A DNA stretch of 64,000 nt, taken from positions 62,001 through 126,000 of the forward strand of contig NZ_JAPZTZ010000013.1 in the NCBI RefSeq assembly GCF_027532945.1, given 5' to 3'. The translations under genes were made by a program, and so were the position numbers. The stretch comes from Phreatobacter sp. (GTDB taxonomy: Bacteria > Pseudomonadota > Alphaproteobacteria > Rhizobiales > Phreatobacteraceae). How positions within the stretch are numbered: the stretch's first letter is position 1; every line of letters begins with the position of its first letter. This document shows, piece after piece, positions 24,475-33,085 of this stretch. The notes below the pieces were generated by a model that did not search any database, was not told the DNA's origin, and saw nothing but the letters and a program-made list of their open reading frames with translations.

Positions 24475-26577
24475 TCAGTAAAGCCGTATCCACACTTTGT
24501 TGTCGTGAAATGCCGCGCCGCCGAAGGGGGCGACCGCATCCGCGCCGGTCAGCATGTTGATGCCGCGGCCGCCCTCATGGTCGGCATTGGCCCAGAGACC
24601 TTCGGCGACGAGGGTGCCGGCCCGGGTCTGGTCGGTGATGCGGGCATGGAGGATCACGGTGCCGCGCGGCGATCCGACCTGGACCCTGGCGCCGTGGTCG
24701 ATGCCGAGGCGCCCGGCATCGGCGGGATTGATCATCACCTCGGGCCGGCCCTCGCGCTTGCGCGACGACGGCGTCTCGGCGAAGGACGAGTTGAGGTAAG
24801 AGCGCGCCGGTGAGGTCGCGAGCTTGAACGGATAGGTCGCGTCCGGCTCCTCGGTCACGGCCCAGTGGTCGGGCAGCGACGGCATCGTCTCGACCGGCCC
24901 CATCGTGCCGATACTGGCATAGGGCACGTTGGGCCAGTCCGGCTTGAAGCGGAACTTCCTGTCGCCATAGGCGAAGCCGTTGAGATAGTGCGCCTCCTCG
25001 AATTTCGGCTGGACGTCACGGAAATTGGTCACCTCCAGCTCGGCGAACGTGCCCCAGCCGGATTTCTGCAAGGTCCAGTCGATGATCTCGCGCGGCGTCA
25101 TGGCGAAGCCGTCATGCTGCGCACCCAGCCGACCGGCCAGATCGGTGATGACCTCGTGGTTGGAGCGGCATTCGCCGGGCGCATCGACCAGCTTGAGGCC
25201 GAGCATGATGTGCTGGTGGCCGCCACCCTGGTAGAGGTCGTCGTGTTCCATGAACATGGTGGCAGGCAGGACGAGATCGGCCATCTTCGCCGTGTCGGTC
25301 ATGAACTGCTCGTGGACCACGGTGAAGAGGTCGTCGCGGGCGAAGCCCTCGATGACCTTGGCCTGGTCGGGCGCGACATTCACCGGGTTGGTGTTCTGGA
25401 TGAGCAGCGCGGTCACCGGCGCGCCTTCCGACCCGTCAGGGCGGCGCAGCGCCCTCGCCTCGCCGGTGAGGATCGCGCCGATGCGCGACTGGTCGAGCAT
25501 CCGCACCGCGGGGTCCTTGGCCTCGAGGCCCTCGATGAGGGACTTCCGCCAATGATAGATGGCGCCGTTGTTGTGGAAGGCCCCGCCGCCCTCGTGCTTC
25601 CAGGCGCCGGTGATGGCGGGGATGCAGGAGGCGGCGTGCATGTTCACCGCGCCGTTACGCTGGCGGCCGAAGCCATAGCCGAGGCGGAAGAAGGTCTTCT
25701 TGTTCTCGCCGACCAGCTTGGCGAAGGCCTCGATCTCCTGCGTCGTCAGGCCGGTGATGGCGGCAGCCCATTCCGGCGTGCGGCTCTGCAAATGCGATTC
25801 AAGCTCGGCCGGTACGTCCGTGTAGGCATTGAGATAATCGCGATCGGCATAGCCGTCGCGGAAAAGCACATGCATGACCGCGCAGGCGAGCGCACCATCG
25901 GTGCCCGGCTTCACCACGAGGCCGAGATCGGCCTGTTTCACCGTGTCGGTGCGATAGACGTCGACAACGACGATCTTGGCGCCGCGCTCCTTTCGCGCCT
26001 TCATGGCATGGGTCATGACATTGACCTGGGTGGAGACCGGGTTGGTGCCCCAGATCACCACCACGTCGGCCTTGGCCATCTCGCGCGGATCGACGCCGGC
26101 GAGGCGGCCGGTTCCGGCGATGAAGCCGGACCAGGCCATGTTGGTGCAGATGGTCGAGTAGAAGCCGGAATATTTCTTCACGTGGCGAAGGCGGTTGATG
26201 CCGTCGCGCTGCACGAAGCCCATGGTGCCGGCATAGTAGTAGGGCCAGACCGTCTCGGCCCCAAAGCGCTTCTCGGCCTCGAGGAAGCGCTCGGCGGTCA
26301 TGGCCAACGCCTCGTCCCAGGAGATGCGCTGGAAGGTGCCGGAGCCCTTCGGGCCCTTGCGGATCAGCGGGTGGAGCAGCCGGTCCGGGTGGTGGATGCG
26401 CTCGGCATAGCGCGCCACCTTGGCGCAGATGACGCCTGCCGTGTAGCTCTGGTCGGGATCGCCATGGACGCGGCCGATCGTCTTGCCGTCGATGACCTCC
26501 ACCTCAAGCGAGCAGGCGGACGGGCAGTCGTGCGGGCAGGTCGACTTCAGGCGATCGACACGCAGCGGTGCGTTCAT
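24475..26577 (-). CDS. Molybdopterin-dependent oxidoreductase (DMSO reductase family)
   Basis: A 700-residue bis-MGD enzyme. N-terminal CPHDCPSAC plus the Cys in GVICAK are the ligands of a 4Fe-4S cluster. The Mo/W-binding domains follow (VVIWGTNPVSTQVN, LGYGFGRQRNGAVN, PATMFMEHDD) and the molydop-binding barrel closes the protein (EVMINPADAGRLGI, GTLVAEGLW). There is no Tat signal, so it should be cytoplasmic. No Fe-S, cytochrome or membrane-anchor subunit is next to it, so the electron partner is unknown. It resembles the large group of stand-alone alphaproteobacterial oxidoreductases of unknown substrate. Confidence 0.9.
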   Translation of the reverse strand: MNAPLRVDRLKSTCPHDCPSACSLEVEVIDGKTIGRVHGDPDQSYTAGVICAKVARYAERIHHPDRLLHPLIRKGPKGSGTFQRISWDEALAMTAERFLEAEKRFGAETVWPYYYAGTMGFVQRDGINRLRHVKKYSGFYSTICTNMAWSGFIAGTGRLAGVDPREMAKADVVVIWGTNPVSTQVNVMTHAMKARKERGAKIVVVDVYRTDTVKQADLGLVVKPGTDGALACAVMHVLFRDGYADRDYLNAYTDVPAELESHLQSRTPEWAAAITGLTTQEIEAFAKLVGENKKTFFRLGYGFGRQRNGAVNMHAASCIPAITGAWKHEGGGAFHNNGAIYHWRKSLIEGLEAKDPAVRMLDQSRIGAILTGEARALRRPDGSEGAPVTALLIQNTNPVNVAPDQAKVIEGFARDDLFTVVHEQFMTDTAKMADLVLPATMFMEHDDLYQGGGHQHIMLGLKLVDAPGECRSNHEVITDLAGRLGAQHDGFAMTPREIIDWTLQKSGWGTFAELEVTNFRDVQPKFEEAHYLNGFAYGDRKFRFKPDWPNVPYASIGTMGPVETMPSLPDHWAVTEEPDATYPFKLATSPARSYLNSSFAETPSSRKREGRPEVMINPADAGRLGIDHGARVQVGSPRGTVILHARITDQTRAGTLVAEGLWANADHEGGRGINMLTGADAVAPFGGAAFHDNKVWIRLY

Positions 26578-26640
26578 GCGGGCTCCGGGGGCTCAGCGGC
26601 AGGCTGGAACGACGCCAGACTACAGAAAGCGGAGCCAACG

Positions 26641-26666
26641 AAAAAGGCGGGCCTCAAGCCCGCCTT
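26641..26666 (-). terminator. Rho-independent terminator after ndk
   Basis: On the minus strand AAGGCGGGC pairs with GCCCGCCTT around a short loop and is followed by TTTTTCGTT. It lies 52-77 bases downstream of the ndk stop and upstream of the molybdoenzyme gene, separating the two. Confidence 0.85.
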
Positions 26667-26717
26667 CCGCATAGCTGTGGACCATCCGGGGGCCTGAAGG
26701 CCGCCCGGACAACCGGA

Positions 26718-27143
26718 TCAGGCCGGCAGGATCTCGTTCTCGGAGAAGAACTGGGCGATCTCGATCTTGGCGTTGTCGACGGAGTCGGAGCCGTGCACCG
26801 AGTTCTCGCCGACCGAGACGGCGTAGAGCTTGCGGATGGTGCCCTCGGCGGCCTGGGCCGGGTTGGTGGCGCCCATGATCTCGCGGTACTTGGCGACGGC
26901 GTTCTCGCCCTCGAGCACCTGCACGACCACCGGGGCCGAGACCATGAAGTCGACGAGTTCGCCGAAGAAGGGACGCTCCTTGTGGACCGCATAGAACTTG
27001 CGGGCCTCGGGCAGCGACATGCGGATGCGCTTCTGGGCGACGATCTGCAGGCCGGCCTTCTCGATGACGGCGTTCACGGCGCCGGTCAGGTTCCGCTTGG
27101 TGGCGTCCGGCTTGATGATGGAGAAGGTGCGCTCGATGGCCAT
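26718..27143 (-). CDS. ndk: Nucleoside diphosphate kinase
   Basis: Transfers the gamma phosphate between nucleoside triphosphates and diphosphates through a phosphohistidine. The 141-residue protein starts [19 protein letters not shown] and carries the active-site His in NSVHGSDS, as in nearly all NDKs. It is a single gene with its own terminator. AAGGAGCC lies just upstream of the ATG. Confidence 0.97.
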   Translation of the reverse strand: MAIERTFSIIKPDATKRNLTGAVNAVIEKAGLQIVAQKRIRMSLPEARKFYAVHKERPFFGELVDFMVSAPVVVQVLEGENAVAKYREIMGATNPAQAAEGTIRKLYAVSVGENSVHGSDSVDNAKIEIAQFFSENEILPA

Positions 27144-27390
27144 GATGGCTCCTTGGGAACGGGTCGGCGGGATGTGGGCGCGCTCATAGCAGCGGGCCGG
27201 CGCGCCCGCAACGGGCCAGCGGTGGCGACGTCGTGGCCGGCATCGCCGCAGGGCGTCGCAGCTGAACGCTGGATGAAGAGAGGGATCAGAGCCGGTTCAG
27301 AGGCTGGGGGGCAATGTCCGCTCCATGGTCACCGCGGGGACGCCACCGGGCTCTCCGGACCCAGGTGATCCGAGCCACTGGAGATGCACG

Positions 27391-27723
27391 ATGCGCCGCA
27401 TGGTTCTGTCCGCCCTCGCCGGCCTCGCCGCCCTCGGCGCGGTCACCGCCACGCCCAATGATGCCAAGGCCCAGGTCTCGATTGGCATCGGCTTCGGAGC
27501 GACCCCGGTCCAGTGGGGCGGCCCGCCGCCGCATTGGGGCCGCCCGGGCTGGGATCGCCCGGGCTGGGATCGCCCGCGCTGGCACCGTCCGCCGCCGCCC
27601 TACGGTTACGGCTTCTACCGTCCCTATCGCCCCGCCTATGTGGCGCCGACCTGCTGGCGCGAGCGCCGCTGGGTCGACACGCCCTGGGGCCCCGAGGTCC
27701 GGCACGTCCGGATCTGCCGCTGA
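27391..27723 (+). CDS. Small secreted Trp/Pro-rich protein, function unknown
   Basis: A 110-residue protein with a signal peptide (MRRMVLSALAGLAALGA, likely cut after NDAKA). The mature part is rich in Pro, Trp, Gly and Arg with three imperfect tandem copies of a WDRPG-like unit (GWDRPGWDRPRWHRP) encoded at about 27547-27590, then YGYGFYRPYRP and a C-terminal CWRERRW...VRICR with two Cys that could form a disulphide. Related small proteins of unknown role are common in Hyphomicrobiales. GGAG at 27380-27383 sits 7 bases before the ATG. Confidence 0.7.
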   Translation: MRRMVLSALAGLAALGAVTATPNDAKAQVSIGIGFGATPVQWGGPPPHWGRPGWDRPGWDRPRWHRPPPPYGYGFYRPYRPAYVAPTCWRERRWVDTPWGPEVRHVRICR

Positions 27724-27837
27724 GCCTTCCTGAGTAGTCGCGCGGGCCCCTTGTCGCCCCACCCAACCCGGCTCGCGCGGGTACGGGCCCGTCACCGAGG
27801 ATGTATCGGTGGCGGGCCTCGTCCGTTTCGGGAGGCG

Positions 27838-28557
27838 TCAGGCCTCCAGAATCTTGGCCTTGAACAGCGCGCCGGCCGCCGCCGCCGCGACGAGAGGCAC
27901 GAGGATGAACAGCCAGAGCTGGGCGATGGCCTGGCCGCCGACGAAGAGCGCCGGGCCGATGGAGCGCGCCGGGTTCACCGAGGTGCCGGTCACGGGGATG
28001 AGCAGCAGGTGGATGGCGGTGAGCGTCAGGCCGATGGCAAGGCCCGCCATCGCGGGCGAGCCGGCCTTCGACGTCACGCCGAGGATGGTCACCAGGAACA
28101 GGAAGGTGCCGACGAACTCGCCGATCATGGCCGAGCCGGTGCCGTAGCCCTTGGCCGCGTCCCAACCATTCTGTCCGAGCCCCGCCGCGGTGACATCCCA
28201 GCCGCCGGCCTTGCCGGCGAGGGCGATATAGAGAACAGCCGCACCGACGATGGCGCCCGCGACCTGCGCGGCGATGTAGCCGGGCACCTCGGAGGTCGGC
28301 ATGCGGCCGGCCATCCAGACGCCGACGGTGACGGCCGGATTGACGTGGCAGCCGGAGACCGGCCCGATGCCATAGGCCATGGCGACAATGGCGAGACCGA
28401 AGGCGAAGGCGATCGGCAGGGTCGCGAGCGCGGAGGTGGGCTGACCGGCGCCGAACACGGCCCCCTGCCCGCCGAGGGTGACGACGCCGCAGCCGATGAT
28501 GACCAGCGCGGCGGTGCCGATGAATTCGGCAATGTACTTGTTGGTGGATGATGCCAT
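27838..28557 (-). CDS. aqpZ: Aquaporin Z
   Basis: Water channel of the MIP family in the inner membrane. The 239-residue protein has six helices and both NPA motifs: CHVNPAVTVG in the first half and TSVNPARSIGPALF in the second; the Arg after the second NPA belongs to the selectivity filter. FLGTAALV-like IAEFIGTAALVIIG is the usual AqpZ N-terminus. GGACGGGG upstream of ATG 28557 provides a modest ribosome site. It is divergent from the ABC-F gene. Confidence 0.95.
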   Translation of the reverse strand: MASSTNKYIAEFIGTAALVIIGCGVVTLGGQGAVFGAGQPTSALATLPIAFAFGLAIVAMAYGIGPVSGCHVNPAVTVGVWMAGRMPTSEVPGYIAAQVAGAIVGAAVLYIALAGKAGGWDVTAAGLGQNGWDAAKGYGTGSAMIGEFVGTFLFLVTILGVTSKAGSPAMAGLAIGLTLTAIHLLLIPVTGTSVNPARSIGPALFVGGQAIAQLWLFILVPLVAAAAAGALFKAKILEA

Positions 28558-28788
28558 GTCCCCGTCCTCTCGATGCGTTTGCCTTCGCCCGGCTGTAGCC
28601 GCTGGGTCGCCTTCATCATAACACCGGGGATGGGACAGGAATGCGGGTTCTCCCTGTGTTGACGTGGCAGGAGACGCCAGCCGCCATCCTGGGACAGCCC
28701 GAGAATCGTTGCACCTCCGCGAAGCTGGGTTGATGAGCGCCAACCGCCTGCGCTTGCATCGGACGGCCCGCTCCGCCAAAAGCCCCCC

Positions 28789-30648
28789 ATGCTGCAGATC
28801 AACGACCTGACCGTGCGGGTGGCCGGCCGCGTGCTCATCGACAATGCCTCGGTGATGCTGCCGCCGGATGCGCGCATCGGCTTCCTCGGCCGCAACGGCA
28901 CCGGCAAGTCGACGCTGTTCAAGGTCATCCAGGGAGAGCTCGGCGCCGATTCCGGCACGATCAAGCTGCCGTCGCGGGCGCGGATGGGCGGCGTCGCGCA
29001 GGAGGCCCCCGGCGGGCCGGATTCCCTTCTGGAGTTCGTGCTGAAGGCCGACAAGGAGCGCGCCGCGCTTCTCAAGGAGGCCGAGACGGCAACCGATCCG
29101 CAGCGCATCGCCGAGATCCAGACGCGGCTCGTCGACATCGACGCCCATTCGGCACCGGCGCGGGCCGCGGCCATTCTCGCCGGCCTCGGCTTCGACACGG
29201 CGGCGCAGGCACGGCCGTGCTCGGACTTCTCCGGCGGCTGGCGGATGCGCGTGGCGCTGGCTGCGGTGCTGTTCACCGCCCCCGACCTGCTGCTGCTCGA
29301 CGAGCCCACCAACTATCTCGACCTCGAAGGCACGCTCTGGCTGCAGGATTATCTCGCGCGCTACCCGCACAGCGTCCTGCTCATCAGCCACGACCGCGAC
29401 CTGCTGGACGCATCCGTCGAGCACATCCTCCATCTCGACCAGGGCAAGCTGCAGCTCTGGAAGGGCTCCTACACGACCTTCGCCAAGTCGCGCGCCATCG
29501 AGATCGCGGTGCGCGAAAAGGCGGCGAAGAAACAGGAAGACAAGCGCGCCCATCTCCAGAGCTTCGTCGACCGCTTCCGCGCCAAGGCGACCAAGGCGCG
29601 GCAGGCGCAGTCGCGCCTCAAGATGCTGGAGAAGATGGAGACGGTGACGACCATCGTCGAAACCGACGTGCCGCCCTTCATCATCCCCGAGCCGCAGCGC
29701 AAGGCCTCGCCGCCGATCATCACGCTGGAAGGCGTGTCGGTCGGCTACCAGGAGGGCTCGCCCATCCTGCGTCGCCTCGACCTCAGGATCGACGACGACG
29801 ACCGGATCGGCCTGCTCGGCGCCAATGGCAATGGCAAGTCGACCTTCCTCAAGCTGATCTCCGACCGTCTGAAGCCGATGGCCGGGCGCCTTGTCCGCGC
29901 CGACAAGCTGAAGATCGCCTATTTCGCCCAGCACCAGCTCGACGAATTGCGCCCCGCCGAGAGCGTCTATCAGCACCTGCGCCGCCTCATGCCGGACGAA
30001 CCGGAGGCGAAGGTGCGTGCGGCCTGTGCCCGCGCCGGTTTTTCCGGCGAGCGCTCCGACACCAAGGTCTCCTCGCTCTCGGGGGGCGAAAAGGCCCGCC
30101 TGCTCTTCGCCATCGCCGTGTTCGACGGGCCGAACCTGCTCATCCTCGACGAGCCGACGAACCATCTCGACATCGACAGCCGCGCCGCGCTGGTGGAGGC
30201 GCTGAACGGCTATGCGGGCGCGGTGATGATCGTCTCGCACGACCGGCATCTGCTGGAGGCGACCGTCGACCGGCTCTGGCTGGTGCGCGACGGCACGGTG
30301 AAGACCTTCGACGGCGATCTCGACGACTACCGCAAGATCGTGCTGTCGGGCCCCGCCCCTGCCGGTGACAAGCCCGAGAAGCCGGCCGCAGCGAAGCCGC
30401 AGGCGGCGGCGCGCGGCGAGGCCAAGGCGCTGGCGAAACGCGTCGCCGAGGTCGAGGCGACGATGGAGAAGCTGCGCGGCGACATCGACAAGATCGACCG
30501 GATCCTCGCCCAGCCCGGCTATTTCGAGGCTCACCCCGACAGCGCCGCCCAGGCCGCCAAGACGCGGGGCCTGCGCGAGAAGCAGCTCGCCGAGGCGGAG
30601 GAGGCCTGGCTCGAGGCCAGCGCCGCGCTGGAGGCGGCGGGGGGCTGA
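28789..30648 (+). CDS. ABC-F family ATPase (YheS/Uup-like)
   Basis: A soluble protein of 619 residues with two ABC ATPase domains and no membrane segment. Walker A motifs are GRNGTGKST (about 35-43) and GANGNGKST (about 344-352). Signature motifs are FSGGWRMRVALA and LSGGEKARLLFA, and both Walker B regions end in LDEPTN. The linker of about 80 charged residues (KKQEDKRAHLQSFVDRF) matches the ABC-F P-site tRNA interaction motif. The C-terminus (about 540-615) is a coiled coil. Family members act on ribosomes to relieve stalling or give antibiotic protection; this one looks like the housekeeping YheS type. Confidence 0.92.
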   Translation: MLQINDLTVRVAGRVLIDNASVMLPPDARIGFLGRNGTGKSTLFKVIQGELGADSGTIKLPSRARMGGVAQEAPGGPDSLLEFVLKADKERAALLKEAETATDPQRIAEIQTRLVDIDAHSAPARAAAILAGLGFDTAAQARPCSDFSGGWRMRVALAAVLFTAPDLLLLDEPTNYLDLEGTLWLQDYLARYPHSVLLISHDRDLLDASVEHILHLDQGKLQLWKGSYTTFAKSRAIEIAVREKAAKKQEDKRAHLQSFVDRFRAKATKARQAQSRLKMLEKMETVTTIVETDVPPFIIPEPQRKASPPIITLEGVSVGYQEGSPILRRLDLRIDDDDRIGLLGANGNGKSTFLKLISDRLKPMAGRLVRADKLKIAYFAQHQLDELRPAESVYQHLRRLMPDEPEAKVRAACARAGFSGERSDTKVSSLSGGEKARLLFAIAVFDGPNLLILDEPTNHLDIDSRAALVEALNGYAGAVMIVSHDRHLLEATVDRLWLVRDGTVKTFDGDLDDYRKIVLSGPAPAGDKPEKPAAAKPQAAARGEAKALAKRVAEVEATMEKLRGDIDKIDRILAQPGYFEAHPDSAAQAAKTRGLREKQLAEAEEAWLEASAALEAAGG

Positions 30649-30657
30649 ACTGACCCG

Positions 30658-31341
30658 TCAGTTCTCCTTGATCGTCTTGCGCCACCTGGCGCGCAGCACG
30701 CTCGGCCGTTCGGGATAGCGCTCCTCGAGGAAACTCGCCGAGGCGATGCGGTCGGAGCGGAAGGAGCGGAAGTCGCGGCGCAGCTCGCACCAGGCGATGA
30801 GGTGGCGCACGCTGTCGAAATAGCCCACGGCCACCGGCCAGATGATGCGCTCGGTCGCCCTGCCCTGCTCGTCGTTATAGCCGAGGGCGATCTTCTTGCC
30901 CTCGTGGATCCAGCCACGGACCTTGGCGAGGTCGATGCGGTCCTCGGTCGGCTCCCAGGCTGGGCCGGTGCGCGAAACAGGGTCGAGCGCCACGTCGCGC
31001 AGCTTTTCCGGCACGATGGCGGCGAGCTTGGCGATGAGGTCGGCGGCGGCGCGGGAGAGTGCCGGATCGCCGCGCGACTGCACCCAGCGGGCGCCGAGGG
31101 CAGCGGCCTCCAGCTCGTCCGATGTCAGCATGAGCGGCGGCAGGTCGAAGCCGCCCTCCAGCACATAGCCGAGGCCGGCTTCGCCACGGATCGGTACGCG
31201 CTGGCCGATCAGCGTGGAGATATCGCGATAGATCGTGCGCTTGGAGGTCTCGAGCTCGGCGGCGATGGCCTCGGCCGTCAGCGGTCGGCGCGAGCGGCGC
31301 AGGATCTGGATGATCTGGAAGAGTCGGTCTGATGGTCTCAT
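30658..31341 (-). CDS. YafY-type transcriptional regulator (HTH_11 plus WYL domain)
   Basis: A 227-residue regulator. The N-terminal helix-turn-helix (about 5-55: RLFQIIQILRRSRRPLTAEA, then SKRTIYRDISTL) is followed by the WYL region (about 130-190), with IALGYNDEQGRATERIIWPVAVGYF and WCELRRDFRSFRSDRI, the latter matching the typical end of YafY proteins. WYL domains sense a ligand, often nucleic-acid derived. The ATG at 31341 (MRPSDRLFQI) fits the family start; an upstream start adds ten residues. Convergent with the ABC-F gene. Confidence 0.88.
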   Translation of the reverse strand: MRPSDRLFQIIQILRRSRRPLTAEAIAAELETSKRTIYRDISTLIGQRVPIRGEAGLGYVLEGGFDLPPLMLTSDELEAAALGARWVQSRGDPALSRAAADLIAKLAAIVPEKLRDVALDPVSRTGPAWEPTEDRIDLAKVRGWIHEGKKIALGYNDEQGRATERIIWPVAVGYFDSVRHLIAWCELRRDFRSFRSDRIASASFLEERYPERPSVLRARWRKTIKEN

Positions 31342-31404
31342 GGGCGCAGGTTGCCGGAGGGCTGCTGACATCGTTGTGACAGCAGCCTGTCAGCAGCGCC
31401 AGCC

Positions 31405-32592
31405 CTAGCGTCGAAAACGCCGCGACCAGGCGATGGCGAGGAGGCCCGCGAGCCCGAGGCTCGAGACCGAGAGCGTCACCATGACGGGAACGTAGCCGAC
31501 CTGGGCGATGGCAAGGCTCGCCGGCAGGGCGATGACCGTCATGGCGGCGAAGAAGGTGGCGTTGAACACGGCCATGGGCGTGGCGCGCTGCTCAGGCGGG
31601 GTGCCGTCGCAGATCCAGGCGGAGAGGACGGGAAAGCCGATCGAATGGCCGAGGCCGAAAACGAAGCCGGCCGCAACGACGCCGGGCAGGCTGGTGGCGA
31701 GCGCCACCATGGTCAGGCCCGTCGCGAGGAGGACAGCCCCACCCGCCACCACCAGCCGGCGATCGACATTCTCGATCAGGGCGAGGCCGCCAAAGCGCAC
31801 TGCAAAGATCGACACGGTGAAGGCGGTGAAGAAGGCGCCGACGACGATGCCGCGCTCCACCAGGAAAGGCGCGGCATAGGCGCTGATGAAGCCGAACATG
31901 TAGCCATAGACGATGGCCGCGACGAGCGGCGGCCAGATGCGGCGGCTCGCCAGCAGGCCGAGGATGCCGCCGACCGGCCCCTCCGTCTTGTCGACGGGCC
32001 GGAGCGTCCAGAGCAGCGGCAGGCCGAGGAGGCCCGGCACAGCGCCGGCGAGGAAATAGCCGTTGTGGCCGAGCCAGTGATAGAGGAACTCGGCGAGGAT
32101 GGGGCCGAAGGCATAGGGCAGCGGGGCCATGGCCGAGAGCAGGCCGAAGAGGCGCACGAAGCGATCGCGGGTCAGCCGGGTCGAGCCATAGGTCATGACT
32201 GGCGCGTGGAAGAGCGCGAAGCCCGTGCCCTGGATCAGCCGCGAGGCGAGCGAGCCGATCACGCTCTCGTGGGTCAGATAGAGGCTGACGAAACCGACCA
32301 CGGTGAGCACCGCGCCGATCCTGACCGTCTGCAGGATACCGATGCGGTTGGCGAGCGGGCCGGAGAACAGGCTCATGGCCACCAGCGGCACGCCATAGAT
32401 GGCGATGAGCAGGCCGATGTCGCGGGGCGAGAAGCCGAGATCCTCCCAGACCACGGCCAGCAGCACCGACTGCTGGTTGGTCATGGCGGTGAGGAAGATC
32501 ACCGCCGCGAGGCGGGCGAATTCGCTGCGGGCGGCATGATCGATGAAACCGGGGGCTGCGTCGGCATCGCCCGGCGAGACCTCGCCGGTCAC
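31405..32592 (-). CDS. Major facilitator superfamily transporter
   Basis: A 395-residue protein with about twelve hydrophobic helices. The loop after helix 2 contains PLANRIGIL, a variant of the MFS motif A. Substrate unknown; small-molecule efflux is most likely by analogy. Translation is assigned to GTG 32592, which overlaps the holC stop by 4 bases (GTGA), implying coupling to holC. The first 20 residues are polar (GEVSPGDADAAPGF). It is upstream of the WYL regulator on the same strand. Confidence 0.88.
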   Translation of the reverse strand: MTGEVSPGDADAAPGFIDHAARSEFARLAAVIFLTAMTNQQSVLLAVVWEDLGFSPRDIGLLIAIYGVPLVAMSLFSGPLANRIGILQTVRIGAVLTVVGFVSLYLTHESVIGSLASRLIQGTGFALFHAPVMTYGSTRLTRDRFVRLFGLLSAMAPLPYAFGPILAEFLYHWLGHNGYFLAGAVPGLLGLPLLWTLRPVDKTEGPVGGILGLLASRRIWPPLVAAIVYGYMFGFISAYAAPFLVERGIVVGAFFTAFTVSIFAVRFGGLALIENVDRRLVVAGGAVLLATGLTMVALATSLPGVVAAGFVFGLGHSIGFPVLSAWICDGTPPEQRATPMAVFNATFFAAMTVIALPASLAIAQVGYVPVMVTLSVSSLGLAGLLAIAWSRRFRR

Positions 32593-33041
32593 GCCTTCTT
32601 GCTCCAGCGGCCGGTTTCGTCCTGTTGCCAGTAGGTGCAGGCATGGCCGCCGGCGCGGGCGACTTTCCAAGCCTCGCGCGCGCGATCGACCGCGTCGGGA
32701 TCATTGCCGTCGAACATCAGGACGATGCGCTCGTAGGTGCCGGCATCCTCGGGCAGCGGCGCCCCAACGACGAGAAAGCGCACGCTGGCGCCATTGGCGC
32801 GCGTCGGCCCGGCGGTGATCAGGATCGGCTGCGCCGCCGCATCGGCCTCGCGGTCGGTGCCATGGGCGAGAAAGCTTGCATCGTCATAGGTCCAGAGCAG
32901 CGCATCGAGCGCCTCGACCCGCTCGGGCGAGGCCGCCTCGACCGCGACCTTCCAGCCGCGTTCCACCGATTTTTCGAGCAGCACCGGCAAGACCCTTTCG
33001 AGCGGCTGGTTCTGCAGATGGTAGAACAGGATGTCGGTCAC
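32589..33041 (-). CDS. holC: DNA polymerase III chi subunit
   Basis: Chi links the clamp loader to single-stranded DNA-binding protein. The 150-residue protein has the family pattern ILFYHLQNQPLERVLPVLLEK at the N-terminus, LLWTYDDASFLAHG in the middle and a C-terminal YWQQDETGRWSKKA. Its position downstream of pepA is the standard proteobacterial arrangement. It overlaps the MFS gene by 4 bases. Confidence 0.93.
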   Translation of the reverse strand: MTDILFYHLQNQPLERVLPVLLEKSVERGWKVAVEAASPERVEALDALLWTYDDASFLAHGTDREADAAAQPILITAGPTRANGASVRFLVVGAPLPEDAGTYERIVLMFDGNDPDAVDRAREAWKVARAGGHACTYWQQDETGRWSKKA

Positions 33042-33085
33042 GAGTCCCCGCGATTATGCATGGCTCACGGCCCTGCGGCCGGCCC

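Noticed and set aside
28558-30534. Open frame extending aqpZ upstream into the opposite strand of the ABC-F gene, giving an apparent 898-residue fusion
   Set aside because: The extra part is antisense to a conserved ABC-F ATPase and carries stop-free low-complexity sequence. The aquaporin has its normal N-terminus at 28557.
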